DNA from: Nonomuraea africana
GTDB taxonomy: Bacteria; Actinomycetota; Actinomycetes; Streptosporangiales; Streptosporangiaceae
Assembly (NCBI RefSeq): GCF_014873535.1
Contig: NZ_JADBEF010000001.1
Location: forward strand, 7,750,001-7,814,000
Reading direction: 5' to 3'
Length of the DNA stretch: 64,000 bases
Shown here: positions 16,983-25,407 of the stretch, piece by piece
Layout of the letters: each line of letters starts with the position of its first letter
How positions within the stretch are numbered: the first letter of the stretch is position 1
Position numbers and translations under genes: made by a program
The notes under the pieces: model-generated
Told to the model about the DNA's origin: nothing
Databases searched by the model: none
Seen by the model: only the letters and a program-made list of their open reading frames with translations

Positions 16983-17709
16983 CGCGATGCTCGGCCGCTA
17001 CCCCCGCAGGGACGTCGGCGAGGGCACGGTCACCGAGACGCTGGCCAGGATGGACCGCTTCGGCATCGCGGAGGCCGTCGTGAGCCACACCCTGTCCTGG
17101 CTGCACGACCCGCACACCGGCAACCTCAGGCTGCTCGACCTGATCGAGGGGGAGCCGAGGCTGCGTCCCTGCTGGGTGCTGCTCCCCGACACCTGCGGCG
17201 AGACGGGGACCCCGGCCGAGTTCGTGTCCGCCGCGAAGGCGGCAGGGGTCGGCGCCGTGCGCGCCTACCCCGCCGACCACGGCTACGACCTGGCCGGCCG
17301 CGACGCCGCCTCGATGCTCCACGCCCTGGCGGAGGCGGAGCTGCCGCTGCTCTTCGACGCGCCGCAGGTCGGCTGGCCCGCCATTGAGTCGATCGCGCGG
17401 ACCCACCCGGAGCTGTCCGTCGTGGTCGGGGGGCTCGGCTACCGCACGCTGAGGCAGGCGGCGGGCGTGCTGTCCCGCACCGCCAACGTCCACCTCGGCC
17501 TGGCCAACCTCTCCTCCCACTGCGGCCTGGAATGGCTCGTCGAGAGGTACGGCCCGCACCGCGTGGTCTTCGGCACCGGCGCGCCGGTCAGGGACCCCGC
17601 CGAGTCGGTCACCAGGCTGCTGTGGTCGGAGCTCGACGACCAGGCCGTGGCCGCCATCGGCGCGGGCAACCTGCGGAGCCTGCTGCGAGAGGAGGCGAGG
17701 GTGGCGTGA
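16966..17709 (+). CDS. Amidohydrolase-family protein, metal ligands partly missing
   Basis: 247 residues of amidohydrolase-2 (TIM-barrel) type: MLIDADAML at the start, a RMDRFGIAEAVVSH strand-helix, RLRPCWVLLP, and HPELSVVVGGLGY. The usual N-terminal HxH metal motif reads DADAM and the C-terminal GSD reads FGTGAPV, so the expected metal ligands are largely absent. It may be a non-catalytic partner of the next gene, which keeps them. It begins 17 bases inside the heparinase-like gene and overlaps the following gene by four bases. Confidence 0.75.
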   Translation: MLIDADAMLGRYPRRDVGEGTVTETLARMDRFGIAEAVVSHTLSWLHDPHTGNLRLLDLIEGEPRLRPCWVLLPDTCGETGTPAEFVSAAKAAGVGAVRAYPADHGYDLAGRDAASMLHALAEAELPLLFDAPQVGWPAIESIARTHPELSVVVGGLGYRTLRQAAGVLSRTANVHLGLANLSSHCGLEWLVERYGPHRVVFGTGAPVRDPAESVTRLLWSELDDQAVAAIGAGNLRSLLREEARVA

Positions 17710-18512
17710 ACGCACTCACCTCCGCGGTGTGGAAGCGCGAGCCGCAGAGCGCCCTGCGGATCGTGGACGCGCACGCGCACGCAGGGCCGTACAGCCTGTT
17801 CTTCATCCCGGACGCCGGGCGGGGCGGGCTGATGAGGGTGATGGACAGGTGCGGGGTGTCCCACGCGGTCATCTCCAGCCACCTGGCGATCCAGCTCGAC
17901 GCGGCGGAGGGCAACGCCCAGACCGCCGAGATCGTGGGGCAGGCGCCCGACAGGTTCACCGGGTACCTGACCGTCAACCCGTGGCAGGACCCGGTCGGCG
18001 AGCTGGACAAGTGGGGGAACGACCCGCGCTTCGGCGGCGTCAAGCTCCATCCCGACCTGCACGACTACCCACTCACGGGCCGGCGGTACGCCCCCGTGTG
18101 GGAGTTCGCGCAGCGGACGGGGTGCCCCGTGCTGACGCACACCTACGACGGCTCGCCGTACAACGACCTGCCGATGGTGGACGAGGTCGCCGCGCGCCAC
18201 CCCGGCGTGGTGATCCTGGCGGGGCACGCCGGCGCCACGCCGCTCGGGTTCGACGCCGCGATCGAGGTGGCGCAGCGCCGGCCCGGGGTGGTCCTGGAGG
18301 TGTGCGGATCCTTCAACACCGGCGCGGACATCGCCACAATGGTGAGAGAGGTGGGCGCCGACCGAGTGGTCTACGGCTCCGACTTCCCCTTCATCGACCT
18401 GCGGATGTCTCTGGGACGGGTAATCTTCAGTGGCCTCCCTGAGGAGGATCGGGCGGCGGTGCTCGGCGGAACGATGACCCGCCTGCTTCAGTGGCGATCC
18501 GGACTGGGGTGA
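17706..18512 (+). CDS. Amidohydrolase-family (TIM-barrel) metal-dependent hydrolase
   Basis: 268 residues. Amidohydrolase-2 features are intact: VDAHAHAGP gives the first two histidines, GVKLHPDLHDY follows in mid-barrel, LTHTYD and LAGHAGA carry the later histidines, and YGSDFPF the terminal aspartate. It is likely a hydrolase, lactonase or decarboxylase acting on a sugar-acid intermediate. It follows a degenerate relative (GTGA overlap), and the pair may work as a complex. It is the last enzyme of the plus-strand catabolic operon, and the downstream regulator gene starts three bases after its stop. Confidence 0.85.
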   Translation: MNALTSAVWKREPQSALRIVDAHAHAGPYSLFFIPDAGRGGLMRVMDRCGVSHAVISSHLAIQLDAAEGNAQTAEIVGQAPDRFTGYLTVNPWQDPVGELDKWGNDPRFGGVKLHPDLHDYPLTGRRYAPVWEFAQRTGCPVLTHTYDGSPYNDLPMVDEVAARHPGVVILAGHAGATPLGFDAAIEVAQRRPGVVLEVCGSFNTGADIATMVREVGADRVVYGSDFPFIDLRMSLGRVIFSGLPEEDRAAVLGGTMTRLLQWRSGLG

Positions 18513-18514
18513 TC

Positions 18515-19831
18515 ATGATCATGGATCGGTTGCGTTCAGAGGCGCGGTCCAGGGTGGCGATCGGGGTCGTGGGGCCGAGCGATCTGGTCGAGGAGATCAT
18601 GATGATCGGCGCCGACCTGCCGGGAGCCGCCGACTGGCGCCTGGTCGGCGCGCCGCACGCCGGAGAACACGAGACCTACGAGAAGTTCTCCAGGATCGCC
18701 GACAGCATCGACGTCGTGCTGTTCACGGGACCGCTCCAGCACGACCTGGCCAGGCAGGCGGGCGAGCTGCCGGTCCCCGCCACCTTCGTGCCGATGAGCG
18801 GCGCCAGTCTCTACGCCAGCCTGCTGCGCGGCGTGCTCACCCAGGGCATCGACCCGGCCAGGGTGAGCATCGACTCGCTGCCCGCCGCCGACGTCGACGA
18901 GGCCTACGGCGAGATCGGGGTGAGCACCGACGGCGTGCACCTGTCGGAGTACGACCAGCCCGAGTCGGCCCGCGGGTTCGCCGCCTTCCACGAGCAGCTC
19001 TACCGGCAGGGCGCCACCACCGCGGCGCTGACCACGATCAGGAGCGTGGCGGGGAAGCTGGCCGCCGCGGGCGTTCCCGTGCTGCGCATGCTGCCCACCT
19101 CCCACACGCTGCGACTCTCCCTCAACACCGCCGCGCTGCTCGGCACCGGGAGCAGGCTGGAGGAGTCGCAGATCGCGATCGTCGTGGTGGAGCTGGCCGT
19201 CTCGGCCAGGCCCACCTACTCGGGTCCTGGCAACTACTGGCAGCAGGAGCTCAAGCTGTCGCTGCACCAGTCGCTGCTGGCGGACGCGCGGCTGATGGGG
19301 GCCACGGTGGCGGCGCGTGACGAGAACAGCTACGTCGTGACCGCGACCGTCGGCGCGCTCGCCCAGGCCACGGACGGGTTCAGGGTCGCGCCCTTCATGG
19401 ACAGGATCAGGGCGGACGCCGGGGTTGCGGTCGAGGTCGGCATCGGGCTCGGGAGCACCGCGCGCGACGCCGACGCCAACGCGATGGTCGCGGTGGAGAA
19501 GGCGCGGGGGGTGGGCGCGGCCGCCGCCTACCTGGTGGGCGGCGACGGGGTCGTGCTGTCGCTGCCGCTGCGCCAGCGCAGGCGGGCCGAGAGCGAGCCC
19601 GTGGTCGCCACCAAGGCCGCCAAGCTGCTCGAACGGCTGGTCGAGGCGCTGGGCGACGGGCCGCTCGTCGTGGACGCCGAGACGGTGGCCGACGTACTGG
19701 AGATCGCGCCGCGCAGCGCCCGGCGGGTGCTGCAGAGCCTGGCGGAGGAGGGGCTGGCCTGGCCGATGCCGCCGGTCAAGGGCACCCAGGCGGGACGGCC
19801 GCGCCAGCCGTACCGCCTGGTCAAGAACTAG
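18515..19831 (+). CDS. Transcriptional regulator: Rossmann-like sensor, degenerate GGDEF-like domain, C-terminal winged helix
   Basis: 438 residues. The N-terminal domain opens with VAIGVVGPSDLVEEIM and resembles an alpha/beta receiver or phosphosugar sensor. A middle domain (about 205-345) has nucleotide-cyclase/GGDEF style, with SQIAIVVVEL, RDENSYVVTATVG and VEVGIGLGSTARDADANA, but no GGDEF motif. The C-terminus (about 370-430) is a winged helix: VADVLEIAPRSARRVLQSLAEEGLAW, then GRPRQPYRLV. A paralogue of the same layout lies at 26615-27976. ATG 18515 is chosen after GGGG; 18521 and 18509 are alternatives. It probably controls the adjoining sugar locus (inference). Its stop shares CTAG with the convergent gene's stop. 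Confidence 0.7.
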   Translation: MIMDRLRSEARSRVAIGVVGPSDLVEEIMMIGADLPGAADWRLVGAPHAGEHETYEKFSRIADSIDVVLFTGPLQHDLARQAGELPVPATFVPMSGASLYASLLRGVLTQGIDPARVSIDSLPAADVDEAYGEIGVSTDGVHLSEYDQPESARGFAAFHEQLYRQGATTAALTTIRSVAGKLAAAGVPVLRMLPTSHTLRLSLNTAALLGTGSRLEESQIAIVVVELAVSARPTYSGPGNYWQQELKLSLHQSLLADARLMGATVAARDENSYVVTATVGALAQATDGFRVAPFMDRIRADAGVAVEVGIGLGSTARDADANAMVAVEKARGVGAAAAYLVGGDGVVLSLPLRQRRRAESEPVVATKAAKLLERLVEALGDGPLVVDAETVADVLEIAPRSARRVLQSLAEEGLAWPMPPVKGTQAGRPRQPYRLVKN

Positions 19832-21165
19832 CCTTCGGCGAGCAGGCGGCGCGCGGTGGCGGCGAGCAACTCGGCGCTGCCCTCGGCCACCTGGCCGGCC
19901 AGCACCTCGTACTCGGTCCTGCGATAGGCGTCGGCGGTCGGCAGGTAGCCGGGGTAGCCGTTGACGTAGCCGAGCACCACGGTGGGGCCCGGCGCCGCCC
20001 CGGCGATCTGGTCGGCGACGGCCAGGAACGGCTCACCAGGCAACCCGACGAGCGCCAGTCCACCCAGCCGGGCAACGCCCACCTCCGCTCCGATCGTCCC
20101 CGAGCCGGTGGGGCTCGCGGCTTCCGAGGGCACGTCGTCGGCCCGGCGTGCGTATCCGGTGCGTGCTCGCAGGCCCTCCAGGCGGCTGCGGGCCAGGCGA
20201 GCGGCCACCGGGTCACCCGCCGCCTCGGCGCGCCGGAGGTCGTCGGCCAGCTTCTCGGAGTCGGCCGGCACCGTGGCGCGTTCGAGCCGGACCCGCCGCG
20301 TGACGGCGGCGACCCCCGACCCCGCCCCCCAGACCCGCTCGCCGACCGCCGCCGCCGTCGGCCCGGCCGCCTCGGTCCTCGATCCGGGCGCCTCGGGTCT
20401 CGATCCGGCTGTCTCCGTGGCGCCGGTCAGCAGGTCCACGCAGCGGTCGGCCACCAGCGCGCCCAGGCGCGCCAGCTCCGTGGTGTCCTGGCCGCGCCGG
20501 GTGTGCCGGGTGCTGATGTCGCCCGCCGCGCCCGTGGCCACCACCACCCACACGTCAGGCCCCAGCCGCGCCCTCAGCGCCCTCCGCACCGCCCCCGGCA
20601 GATCCGCGCTGACCCGCCGGTTGGCCGCGGGCAGCACGGTCGGGTGGACCGGCAGCACCACCACGACCCCGGCCAGCCCTCCGTCGACGACCGCGATCAC
20701 GTCCAGCGGCACCACCGCCTCGGCGTCCGGCCTGCTCCGGTCGGCGCCGACGCCCCGCAGGTCGCCGCCCAGGGCCACCCCCTCGCACGGCCGCTCGCTG
20801 TCCACAGCCCTGTGGACGGCGGCGCGGGCCGCCTCCGCGACCAGGTCGAGCCACGGCTCGGGCGTGGCACCGCCCCCCGGCACGCATCCCGTCTCGGGAC
20901 CCGCGTGCGTGTGGGTGGCCGCCAGCCACAGCTCGCACCCGGCCGCCCGCCGGGCCCGCGCGGCCAGGTCGTCGTTGACGCAGATGACGTCCGCGACGGC
21001 CAGCGCGAAGCGGCGCTCCCCGTCGGACCAGGTGACCGCGCTGACCTCGAGCGGATCCAGCGTTCCGGCCGACATCCCTTGCCGGTCGAGATAGCCGCCC
21101 ATCGGCACGCCCTCGGGCACGTGCAGCACGACGCTGCCGTACCCCACCGTCATCGCCGCGCTCAT
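19828..21165 (-). CDS. Neutral/alkaline ceramidase-like N-terminal domain protein
   Basis: 445 residues with no signal peptide. The fold marker is LAATHTHAGPET, the conserved His-Thr-His segment of the neutral ceramidase N-terminal domain. VVATGAAGDIS, GLALVGLPGEPFLA and YVNGYPGYLPT are also seen in actinobacterial homologues of unknown substrate. About residues 240-270 hold a small Gly-Ser-Arg-Glu-Ala repeat typical of a linker. It lacks the C-terminal domain of true ceramidases. Its ATG overlaps the kinase gene's stop (ATGA), so it is the last gene of a four-gene minus-strand operon. Hydrolysis of an amide in an amino sugar or glycolipid is possible, but unproven. Confidence 0.75.
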   Translation of the reverse strand: MSAAMTVGYGSVVLHVPEGVPMGGYLDRQGMSAGTLDPLEVSAVTWSDGERRFALAVADVICVNDDLAARARRAAGCELWLAATHTHAGPETGCVPGGGATPEPWLDLVAEAARAAVHRAVDSERPCEGVALGGDLRGVGADRSRPDAEAVVPLDVIAVVDGGLAGVVVVLPVHPTVLPAANRRVSADLPGAVRRALRARLGPDVWVVVATGAAGDISTRHTRRGQDTTELARLGALVADRCVDLLTGATETAGSRPEAPGSRTEAAGPTAAAVGERVWGAGSGVAAVTRRVRLERATVPADSEKLADDLRRAEAAGDPVAARLARSRLEGLRARTGYARRADDVPSEAASPTGSGTIGAEVGVARLGGLALVGLPGEPFLAVADQIAGAAPGPTVVLGYVNGYPGYLPTADAYRRTEYEVLAGQVAEGSAELLAATARRLLAEG

Positions 21166-22049
21166 CGGGTCACCGTCCTGATCATCGAGTCGTAGACACC
21201 GGGGTCGTCGGCAGCGGCAAGGAGCGCCGCGCCCGCCAGGCTGTCACCCGCGGGCGGCTGGAGGCGTGCCCCGGGCAGCCGTGCGGCCAGCTCGGTCGCG
21301 AACGCGGCCCGCAGCCCGGGATCGCGCAGCAGCCTGCCGGTGCACGCGACCGGCACCACCCGCTCGTCCTCCGCGAAGCAGCGGGCGGCCGCGGTCACCG
21401 TGCAGGCGAGCTCGCGGCCCGCCGCCGAGACGATGGCTCGCGCCGTCGCGTCGTGCTCGGCCAGCTCGAAGACGTGGACGGCGAAGCGCGCGATCCGCGA
21501 CACCGCGTCGGGCGAGAGGTAGAGCAGGCCCGGCAGCTCCGCCAGGTCGCCCCAGACCTCCTCAGCGCGCTCGGTGAGCGCCCCGGCCGCCGCCCTGCCG
21601 TCGAAGCCCCGGTACGCGGCGTCGAGCCCCTGGCGGCCGATCCAGAACCCGCTGCCCGCGTCGCCGTACAGGTAGCCCCAGCCGTCCACCTGCCTGATCG
21701 TGTCGGCCACGCCCAGCGCGATGGCGCCCGTGCCCGCCGCGAGCACGACGCCCCGCCCTCCCCCGAAGGCGCCGGCGTGCGAGGTGACCACGTCGGTCGT
21801 GATCAACACGCGGTCCGCCATGGCGAGCAGGCGGTCGGCGAGCGCGTCCTGGGCGTCGAGGATCGTGGTCAGGCCCAGGCAGATCGTGCCGAGCCCGCGC
21901 CAGTCGGTCCCGACGCGCTCGAGCACGGCGTCGGCGGGGGAGCCTTCGGCGTACGACAGGCCGGGCACCTCCCTGATCTCCTGGACGCGGCCGCGCGAGG
22001 AGAGCGCCAGGCGCAGGCCGGTCTGCCCGCCGTCGATCGCCAGATCCAT
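21162..22049 (-). CDS. BadF/BadG-family sugar kinase, N-acetylglucosamine-kinase-like
   Basis: 295 residues of the actin-like ATPase fold. The phosphate-1 motif is LAIDGGQTGLRLAL, followed by ITTDVVTSHAGAFGG, and the GlcNAc-kinase-type VVLAAGTGAIALGV, WGYLYGDAGSGFWIGRQGL and CTGRLLRDPGL. It probably phosphorylates an amino sugar (N-acetylglucosamine-like) using ATP in the cytoplasm. It follows an AraC-type regulator by 21 bases and is coupled to the ceramidase-like gene. Its presence supports an amino-sugar component in the substrate handled by this region. Confidence 0.87.
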   Translation of the reverse strand: MDLAIDGGQTGLRLALSSRGRVQEIREVPGLSYAEGSPADAVLERVGTDWRGLGTICLGLTTILDAQDALADRLLAMADRVLITTDVVTSHAGAFGGGRGVVLAAGTGAIALGVADTIRQVDGWGYLYGDAGSGFWIGRQGLDAAYRGFDGRAAAGALTERAEEVWGDLAELPGLLYLSPDAVSRIARFAVHVFELAEHDATARAIVSAAGRELACTVTAAARCFAEDERVVPVACTGRLLRDPGLRAAFATELAARLPGARLQPPAGDSLAGAALLAAADDPGVYDSMIRTVTR

Positions 22050-22070
22050 CCGGTCTCCCTTGGTTCACCA

Positions 22071-23144
22071 TCAGGGCCGCAGCCCCGCCCTGCGGTACTC
22101 GGTGGGAGAGCAGCCGACGTGCCGGCGGAACGCGCCGCGCAACGCCTTGGCGCTCGGGTATCCGGTGCGGGCGGCGATCACGTCCACGGGCAGCGTGGAG
22201 GTGGTGAGCAGCCGCCTGGCGTGCCGCAGCCGCAGCCCGGTCAGGTGCCGCAGGAAGGTCGTCCCGCGTTCCTCCGCGAACAGGTGCGAGATGTAGAACG
22301 GGCTCGCGCACACCGCCTCCGCCACGGTCGACAGCCGCAGCCCCGGATCGGTGTAGTGCTCGGCCAGGTACGCCTCCGCCAGCGCCAGGATGTCGGTGCG
22401 CGCGGGCGGCGGCATCAGCCGTCCGAGCGTCTCCCGCAGCCAGATGTGGAGGTAGGAGCGCTCGTGGATGTCGCCGACCGTCACGATGTCCTCGATCGGC
22501 AGCCGGGCGCAGGCCGCCACCCAGTCGGTCGACCCGTCGGGCAGGCGGGAGCGGTTGACCACGTCCACCACGAACAGCAGCTCGCCGATGAGCCAGTTGC
22601 GCAGGGTCACCGGGTCGACGTCGGGCTCGCTCGCGCACCTGTCGACCCAGCCGGCCAGCAGTCCGGCCGCCCCGTTACGGTCACCGGCCCGCACCCGCCT
22701 GGTCAGCTCCTCCTCGATCCTGACCGGGGGCGACAGCGCGCCGCGCGACGCCGAGGCGCCCGAGGAGATCACCCTGTCGCCGCCGAGCACGAGCTTGTAG
22801 TCGTTGGCCCGGCGCGCCTCCCTCTCGGCCTCCCCCTGGCGGAGGCGGGGGAGGCCGAGGCTGACCGTGGCGGTCCAGGCCGTCTCCCTGACGATCCTGG
22901 CCCGCACCTCCTCGGCCAGCGCCGCCGCCTCCGACATCAACGCGTCGGGATCGGCGCCCGTCAGCATCACCAGCCACTCCTCGGGCGGCTGTGGGCTGCA
23001 GGTCACGCCGGGACGGCCGAGGGCCGCGGCGCGCACCGCGTGGTCGGCTCGCCGGAGCTGGCGCCGAGCCCACACCTGCCCCTGGGCCTGCGAGGAGGCG
23101 ACGAAGTCATCGATGTCCACCAGCGCGGCGACGGCATAGCTCAT
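22071..23144 (-). CDS. AraC-family transcriptional regulator with degenerate GGDEF-like N-terminus
   Basis: 357 residues. The C-terminal ~100 residues hold two helix-turn-helix units of AraC type: LRLSTVAEAVCASPFYISHLFAEERG, then VDVIAARTGYPSAKALRGAFRRHVGCSP. The N-terminal region (YAVAALVDIDDF, WLVMLTGAD, TATVSLGLPRLR) has the look of a degenerate nucleotide-cyclase/GGDEF domain, as in YesN-like regulators. The ATG is preceded by TAAAGT at six bases, so it may be leaderless with its own promoter inside the preceding gene's stop codon. It probably regulates the kinase/ceramidase genes or the whole sugar locus. Confidence 0.85.
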   Translation of the reverse strand: MSYAVAALVDIDDFVASSQAQGQVWARRQLRRADHAVRAAALGRPGVTCSPQPPEEWLVMLTGADPDALMSEAAALAEEVRARIVRETAWTATVSLGLPRLRQGEAEREARRANDYKLVLGGDRVISSGASASRGALSPPVRIEEELTRRVRAGDRNGAAGLLAGWVDRCASEPDVDPVTLRNWLIGELLFVVDVVNRSRLPDGSTDWVAACARLPIEDIVTVGDIHERSYLHIWLRETLGRLMPPPARTDILALAEAYLAEHYTDPGLRLSTVAEAVCASPFYISHLFAEERGTTFLRHLTGLRLRHARRLLTTSTLPVDVIAARTGYPSAKALRGAFRRHVGCSPTEYRRAGLRP

Positions 23145-23150
23145 GCCTCC

Positions 23151-23156
23151 ACTTTA
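23151..23156 (-). promoter_or_regulatory. -10 box TAAAGT for a leaderless araC-type gene
   Basis: On the minus strand TAAAGT lies six bases before ATG 23144 and includes the TAA stop of the upstream FAH-family gene. GGAGG also occurs in the gap but would be only one base from the ATG, too close for ribosome binding. Confidence 0.45.
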
Positions 23157-23996
23157 GGCGGACCGAAATTTGACCGTATTCACGAGCGTGCCGACGCCTT
23201 CGACGGTGGCCCGCATGGTGTCGCCGTCCTTGAGCGGGGCGATCCCGGCGATGGTCCCCGTGGCGATGAGGTCGCCGGGCATCAGCGTCATCCCGTCGGA
23301 CAGGTCGGCGATGAGCCGGGGAACGCCGAACACCATCTGCTTGGTGTTGGCGCGCTGCCTGACCTCGCCGTCCACCTCCAGCGTCAGCTCCAGCGCCTGC
23401 GGATCGGGCACCTCGTCCACGGTGGCCAGATAGGGGCCGGTCGGGGCGAAGGTGTCGAAGCCCTTGGACTGGTCCCACGGCACGTTGCGGCCGATGTTGA
23501 CCAGCTGCAGGTCGCGCGCCGTCATGTCGTTGAGCACGGTGTATCCGGCGACCGCCTCCCTCCACCGCTCGGCGGGCAGGTCCCTGGTGACCTTGCCGAT
23601 GACGACGGCCAGCTCCACCTCGTGCTCCAGGTGGCTGGTGCGCGCGGGAGCGATCACGGGCTGGTTGTGCCCGGTCAGCGCGGACGGCGGCTTGAAGAAC
23701 AGCACGGGCTCGGGCGGCACCTCCATGCCGCTCTCCTCGGCGTGGGCGACGTAGTTCAGCGCCAGGCAGCAGATCTTCGTGCAGGTCGCCACGGGCGGCT
23801 CGAAGAAGACCTCCGCCTCGTCCAGCTCGGGCCTGCGCGAGGCGGCCGTTTCGCTCAGCCGCGCCAGGCCGAGCGAGTTCAGCAGGGCCACGGGGTCGTC
23901 GGTGCCGAGATCGGCCAGGCTGACCAGCCCGCCGTCCCGCAGGGCCACCAGCTCGACGGGGGCGGACGGCGTGCGCCGGATGCGTCCAAGGAACAT
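23154..23996 (-). CDS. Fumarylacetoacetate hydrolase (FAH)-family protein
   Basis: 280 residues. The FAH barrel motifs are present: KIFC-like KICCLALNYVAHAEE, LFFKPPSALTGHN, then HLEHEVELAVVIG carrying the metal-binding acidic residues, GYTVLNDMTARDLQ, KGFDTFAPTGPYL and PGDLIATGTIAG. These enzymes hydrolyse or decarboxylate acylpyruvates and 2-keto-3-deoxy sugar acids. In a sugar-acid locus, a dehydratase or hydrolase of 2-keto-3-deoxy acids is attractive. The start at 23996 fits the family's length; an in-frame extension to 24113 has a basic, unlikely N-terminus. Divergent from the aminotransferase gene and first in a four-gene operon. Confidence 0.88.
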   Translation of the reverse strand: MFLGRIRRTPSAPVELVALRDGGLVSLADLGTDDPVALLNSLGLARLSETAASRRPELDEAEVFFEPPVATCTKICCLALNYVAHAEESGMEVPPEPVLFFKPPSALTGHNQPVIAPARTSHLEHEVELAVVIGKVTRDLPAERWREAVAGYTVLNDMTARDLQLVNIGRNVPWDQSKGFDTFAPTGPYLATVDEVPDPQALELTLEVDGEVRQRANTKQMVFGVPRLIADLSDGMTLMPGDLIATGTIAGIAPLKDGDTMRATVEGVGTLVNTVKFRSA

Positions 23997-24102
23997 ACCG
24001 GCAAGCCCACCAGCGCGCCCGGTGCGCCACAAGCACCGAAATTTGCGCTGACGACCCACTTCTTGCCGTCCTGCTTGTCGCCGGGCGAGAGGCGGCTCTT
24101 TG

Positions 24103-25407
24103 ATGGTCGCCATGACCCGCTCTCTGGACGTCAGCCGCGACCTCTACGCCACCGCCCAGCAGTTCATCGCGGGCGGCGTCTCCAGCGACGCCCGCCGTTC
24201 GGCAGGCGTGCCCCTCTACGTCGAAAGGGCCGCGGGATCGCGCCTGTGGGACGTGGACGGCAACGTCTACCTCGACTACGTCCTCGGCCAGGGCCCCGCC
24301 CTTCTCGGCCACTGCCCGCCCGCCGTCGTCGAGGCCGTCACCGCGCAGGTGTCGCGCGGCATCGTCTACTCGGCCCAGCACGCCGCCGAGGCACGGGTGG
24401 CCGAACGCCTGTGCGCGATGGTGCCGTCGGCCGAGCGGGTCCGCTTCAACACGGTGGGCTCGGAGGCCGCGCACGCCGCCTGGCGGCTGGCCCGCGGGCA
24501 CACCGGACGGCCGAAGATCCTCAAGTTCGAGGGCCACTACCACGGCTGGCTCGACCCGGTCCTCTACAGCGTCCACCCCGCCCTGGACGCCGCGGGTCCC
24601 GCCGACGCCCCGCACGCGGTCCCCGGCACCGCGGGCCAGCCGCCCGCTGCCGATCTCGTCGTGGCGCCGTGGAACGACCTGGAGGCGCTCGCCTGCCTCA
24701 TGGACGACCAGATCGCCGCCGTGGTCATGGAGCCCGTGCTGTGCAACACGGGCGCCATCGAGCCCGACCCGGGCTACCTGCGGGCCGTGAGGGAGCTCTG
24801 TGACCGCAACGGGAGTCTGCTGATCTTCGATGAGATCATCACCGGCTTCCGCCTGGCGCCCGGCGGCGCGCAGGAGTACCTCGGCGTCCACCCCGACCTG
24901 TCGATCTTCGGCAAGGCCATGGCGGGCGGCATGCAGGTCTCGGCCCTCGCGGGACGGGCCGACGTGATGGACACCATCTCCACCGGCAAGGTCGCGCACG
25001 CCGGCACCTTCAACTCCCAGCCCGTCGGCATCGCGGCCGCGGAGGCCACCCTGCGCATCCTCGACGAGCAGCGGGAGGAGGTCTACGGCACCCTGTACGC
25101 CCGGGGCAGGGCGCTCATGGAGGGCCTGCGCGAGGCCGCGGCCAAGGCGGGCGTCCCCATGCTCGTGGACGGCCCGGGACCGGTCTTCCAGACGTACTTC
25201 ACCGACGCGCCCGCCGTACGGAACTACCGGGACTTCGCCCGCACCGACCGGGCCAGGATGGCGCTCCTGCACGCCGCGCTGCTCGAGCGGGGCGTCAACA
25301 TGGTGCCGCGCGGCCTATGGTTCCTGTCCACGGCCCACACCGAGGCGGACGTCGCCGCCACTGTCGACGCCTTCGCCGACGCGCTGGGGACCCTTCCGCT
25401 CGGTTGA
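24103..25407 (+). CDS. Class III aminotransferase, glutamate-1-semialdehyde-aminomutase-like
   Basis: 434 residues, PLP fold type I. Visible: GGVSSDARR at the N-terminus (typical of the GSA-aminomutase branch), LWDVDGNVYLDYVLGQGP, VRFNTVGSEA, FEGHYHGWLD, VVMEPVLCN, LLIFDEIITGFR and the Schiff-base lysine in IFGKAMAGGM. Actinobacterial homologues outside haem operons usually transaminate other substrates. The location between an FAH-family hydrolase and a transporter suggests amino-sugar or amino-acid catabolism. Its 3' end overlaps the convergent EamA gene by 93 bases. ATG 24112 is an alternative start. Confidence 0.87.
   Translation: MVAMTRSLDVSRDLYATAQQFIAGGVSSDARRSAGVPLYVERAAGSRLWDVDGNVYLDYVLGQGPALLGHCPPAVVEAVTAQVSRGIVYSAQHAAEARVAERLCAMVPSAERVRFNTVGSEAAHAAWRLARGHTGRPKILKFEGHYHGWLDPVLYSVHPALDAAGPADAPHAVPGTAGQPPAADLVVAPWNDLEALACLMDDQIAAVVMEPVLCNTGAIEPDPGYLRAVRELCDRNGSLLIFDEIITGFRLAPGGAQEYLGVHPDLSIFGKAMAGGMQVSALAGRADVMDTISTGKVAHAGTFNSQPVGIAAAEATLRILDEQREEVYGTLYARGRALMEGLREAAAKAGVPMLVDGPGPVFQTYFTDAPAVRNYRDFARTDRARMALLHAALLERGVNMVPRGLWFLSTAHTEADVAATVDAFADALGTLPLG

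Noticed and set aside
21453..24803. 1116-residue plus-strand frame
   Set aside because: Antisense to four well-supported minus-strand genes and compositionally biased, as expected in high-GC DNA.
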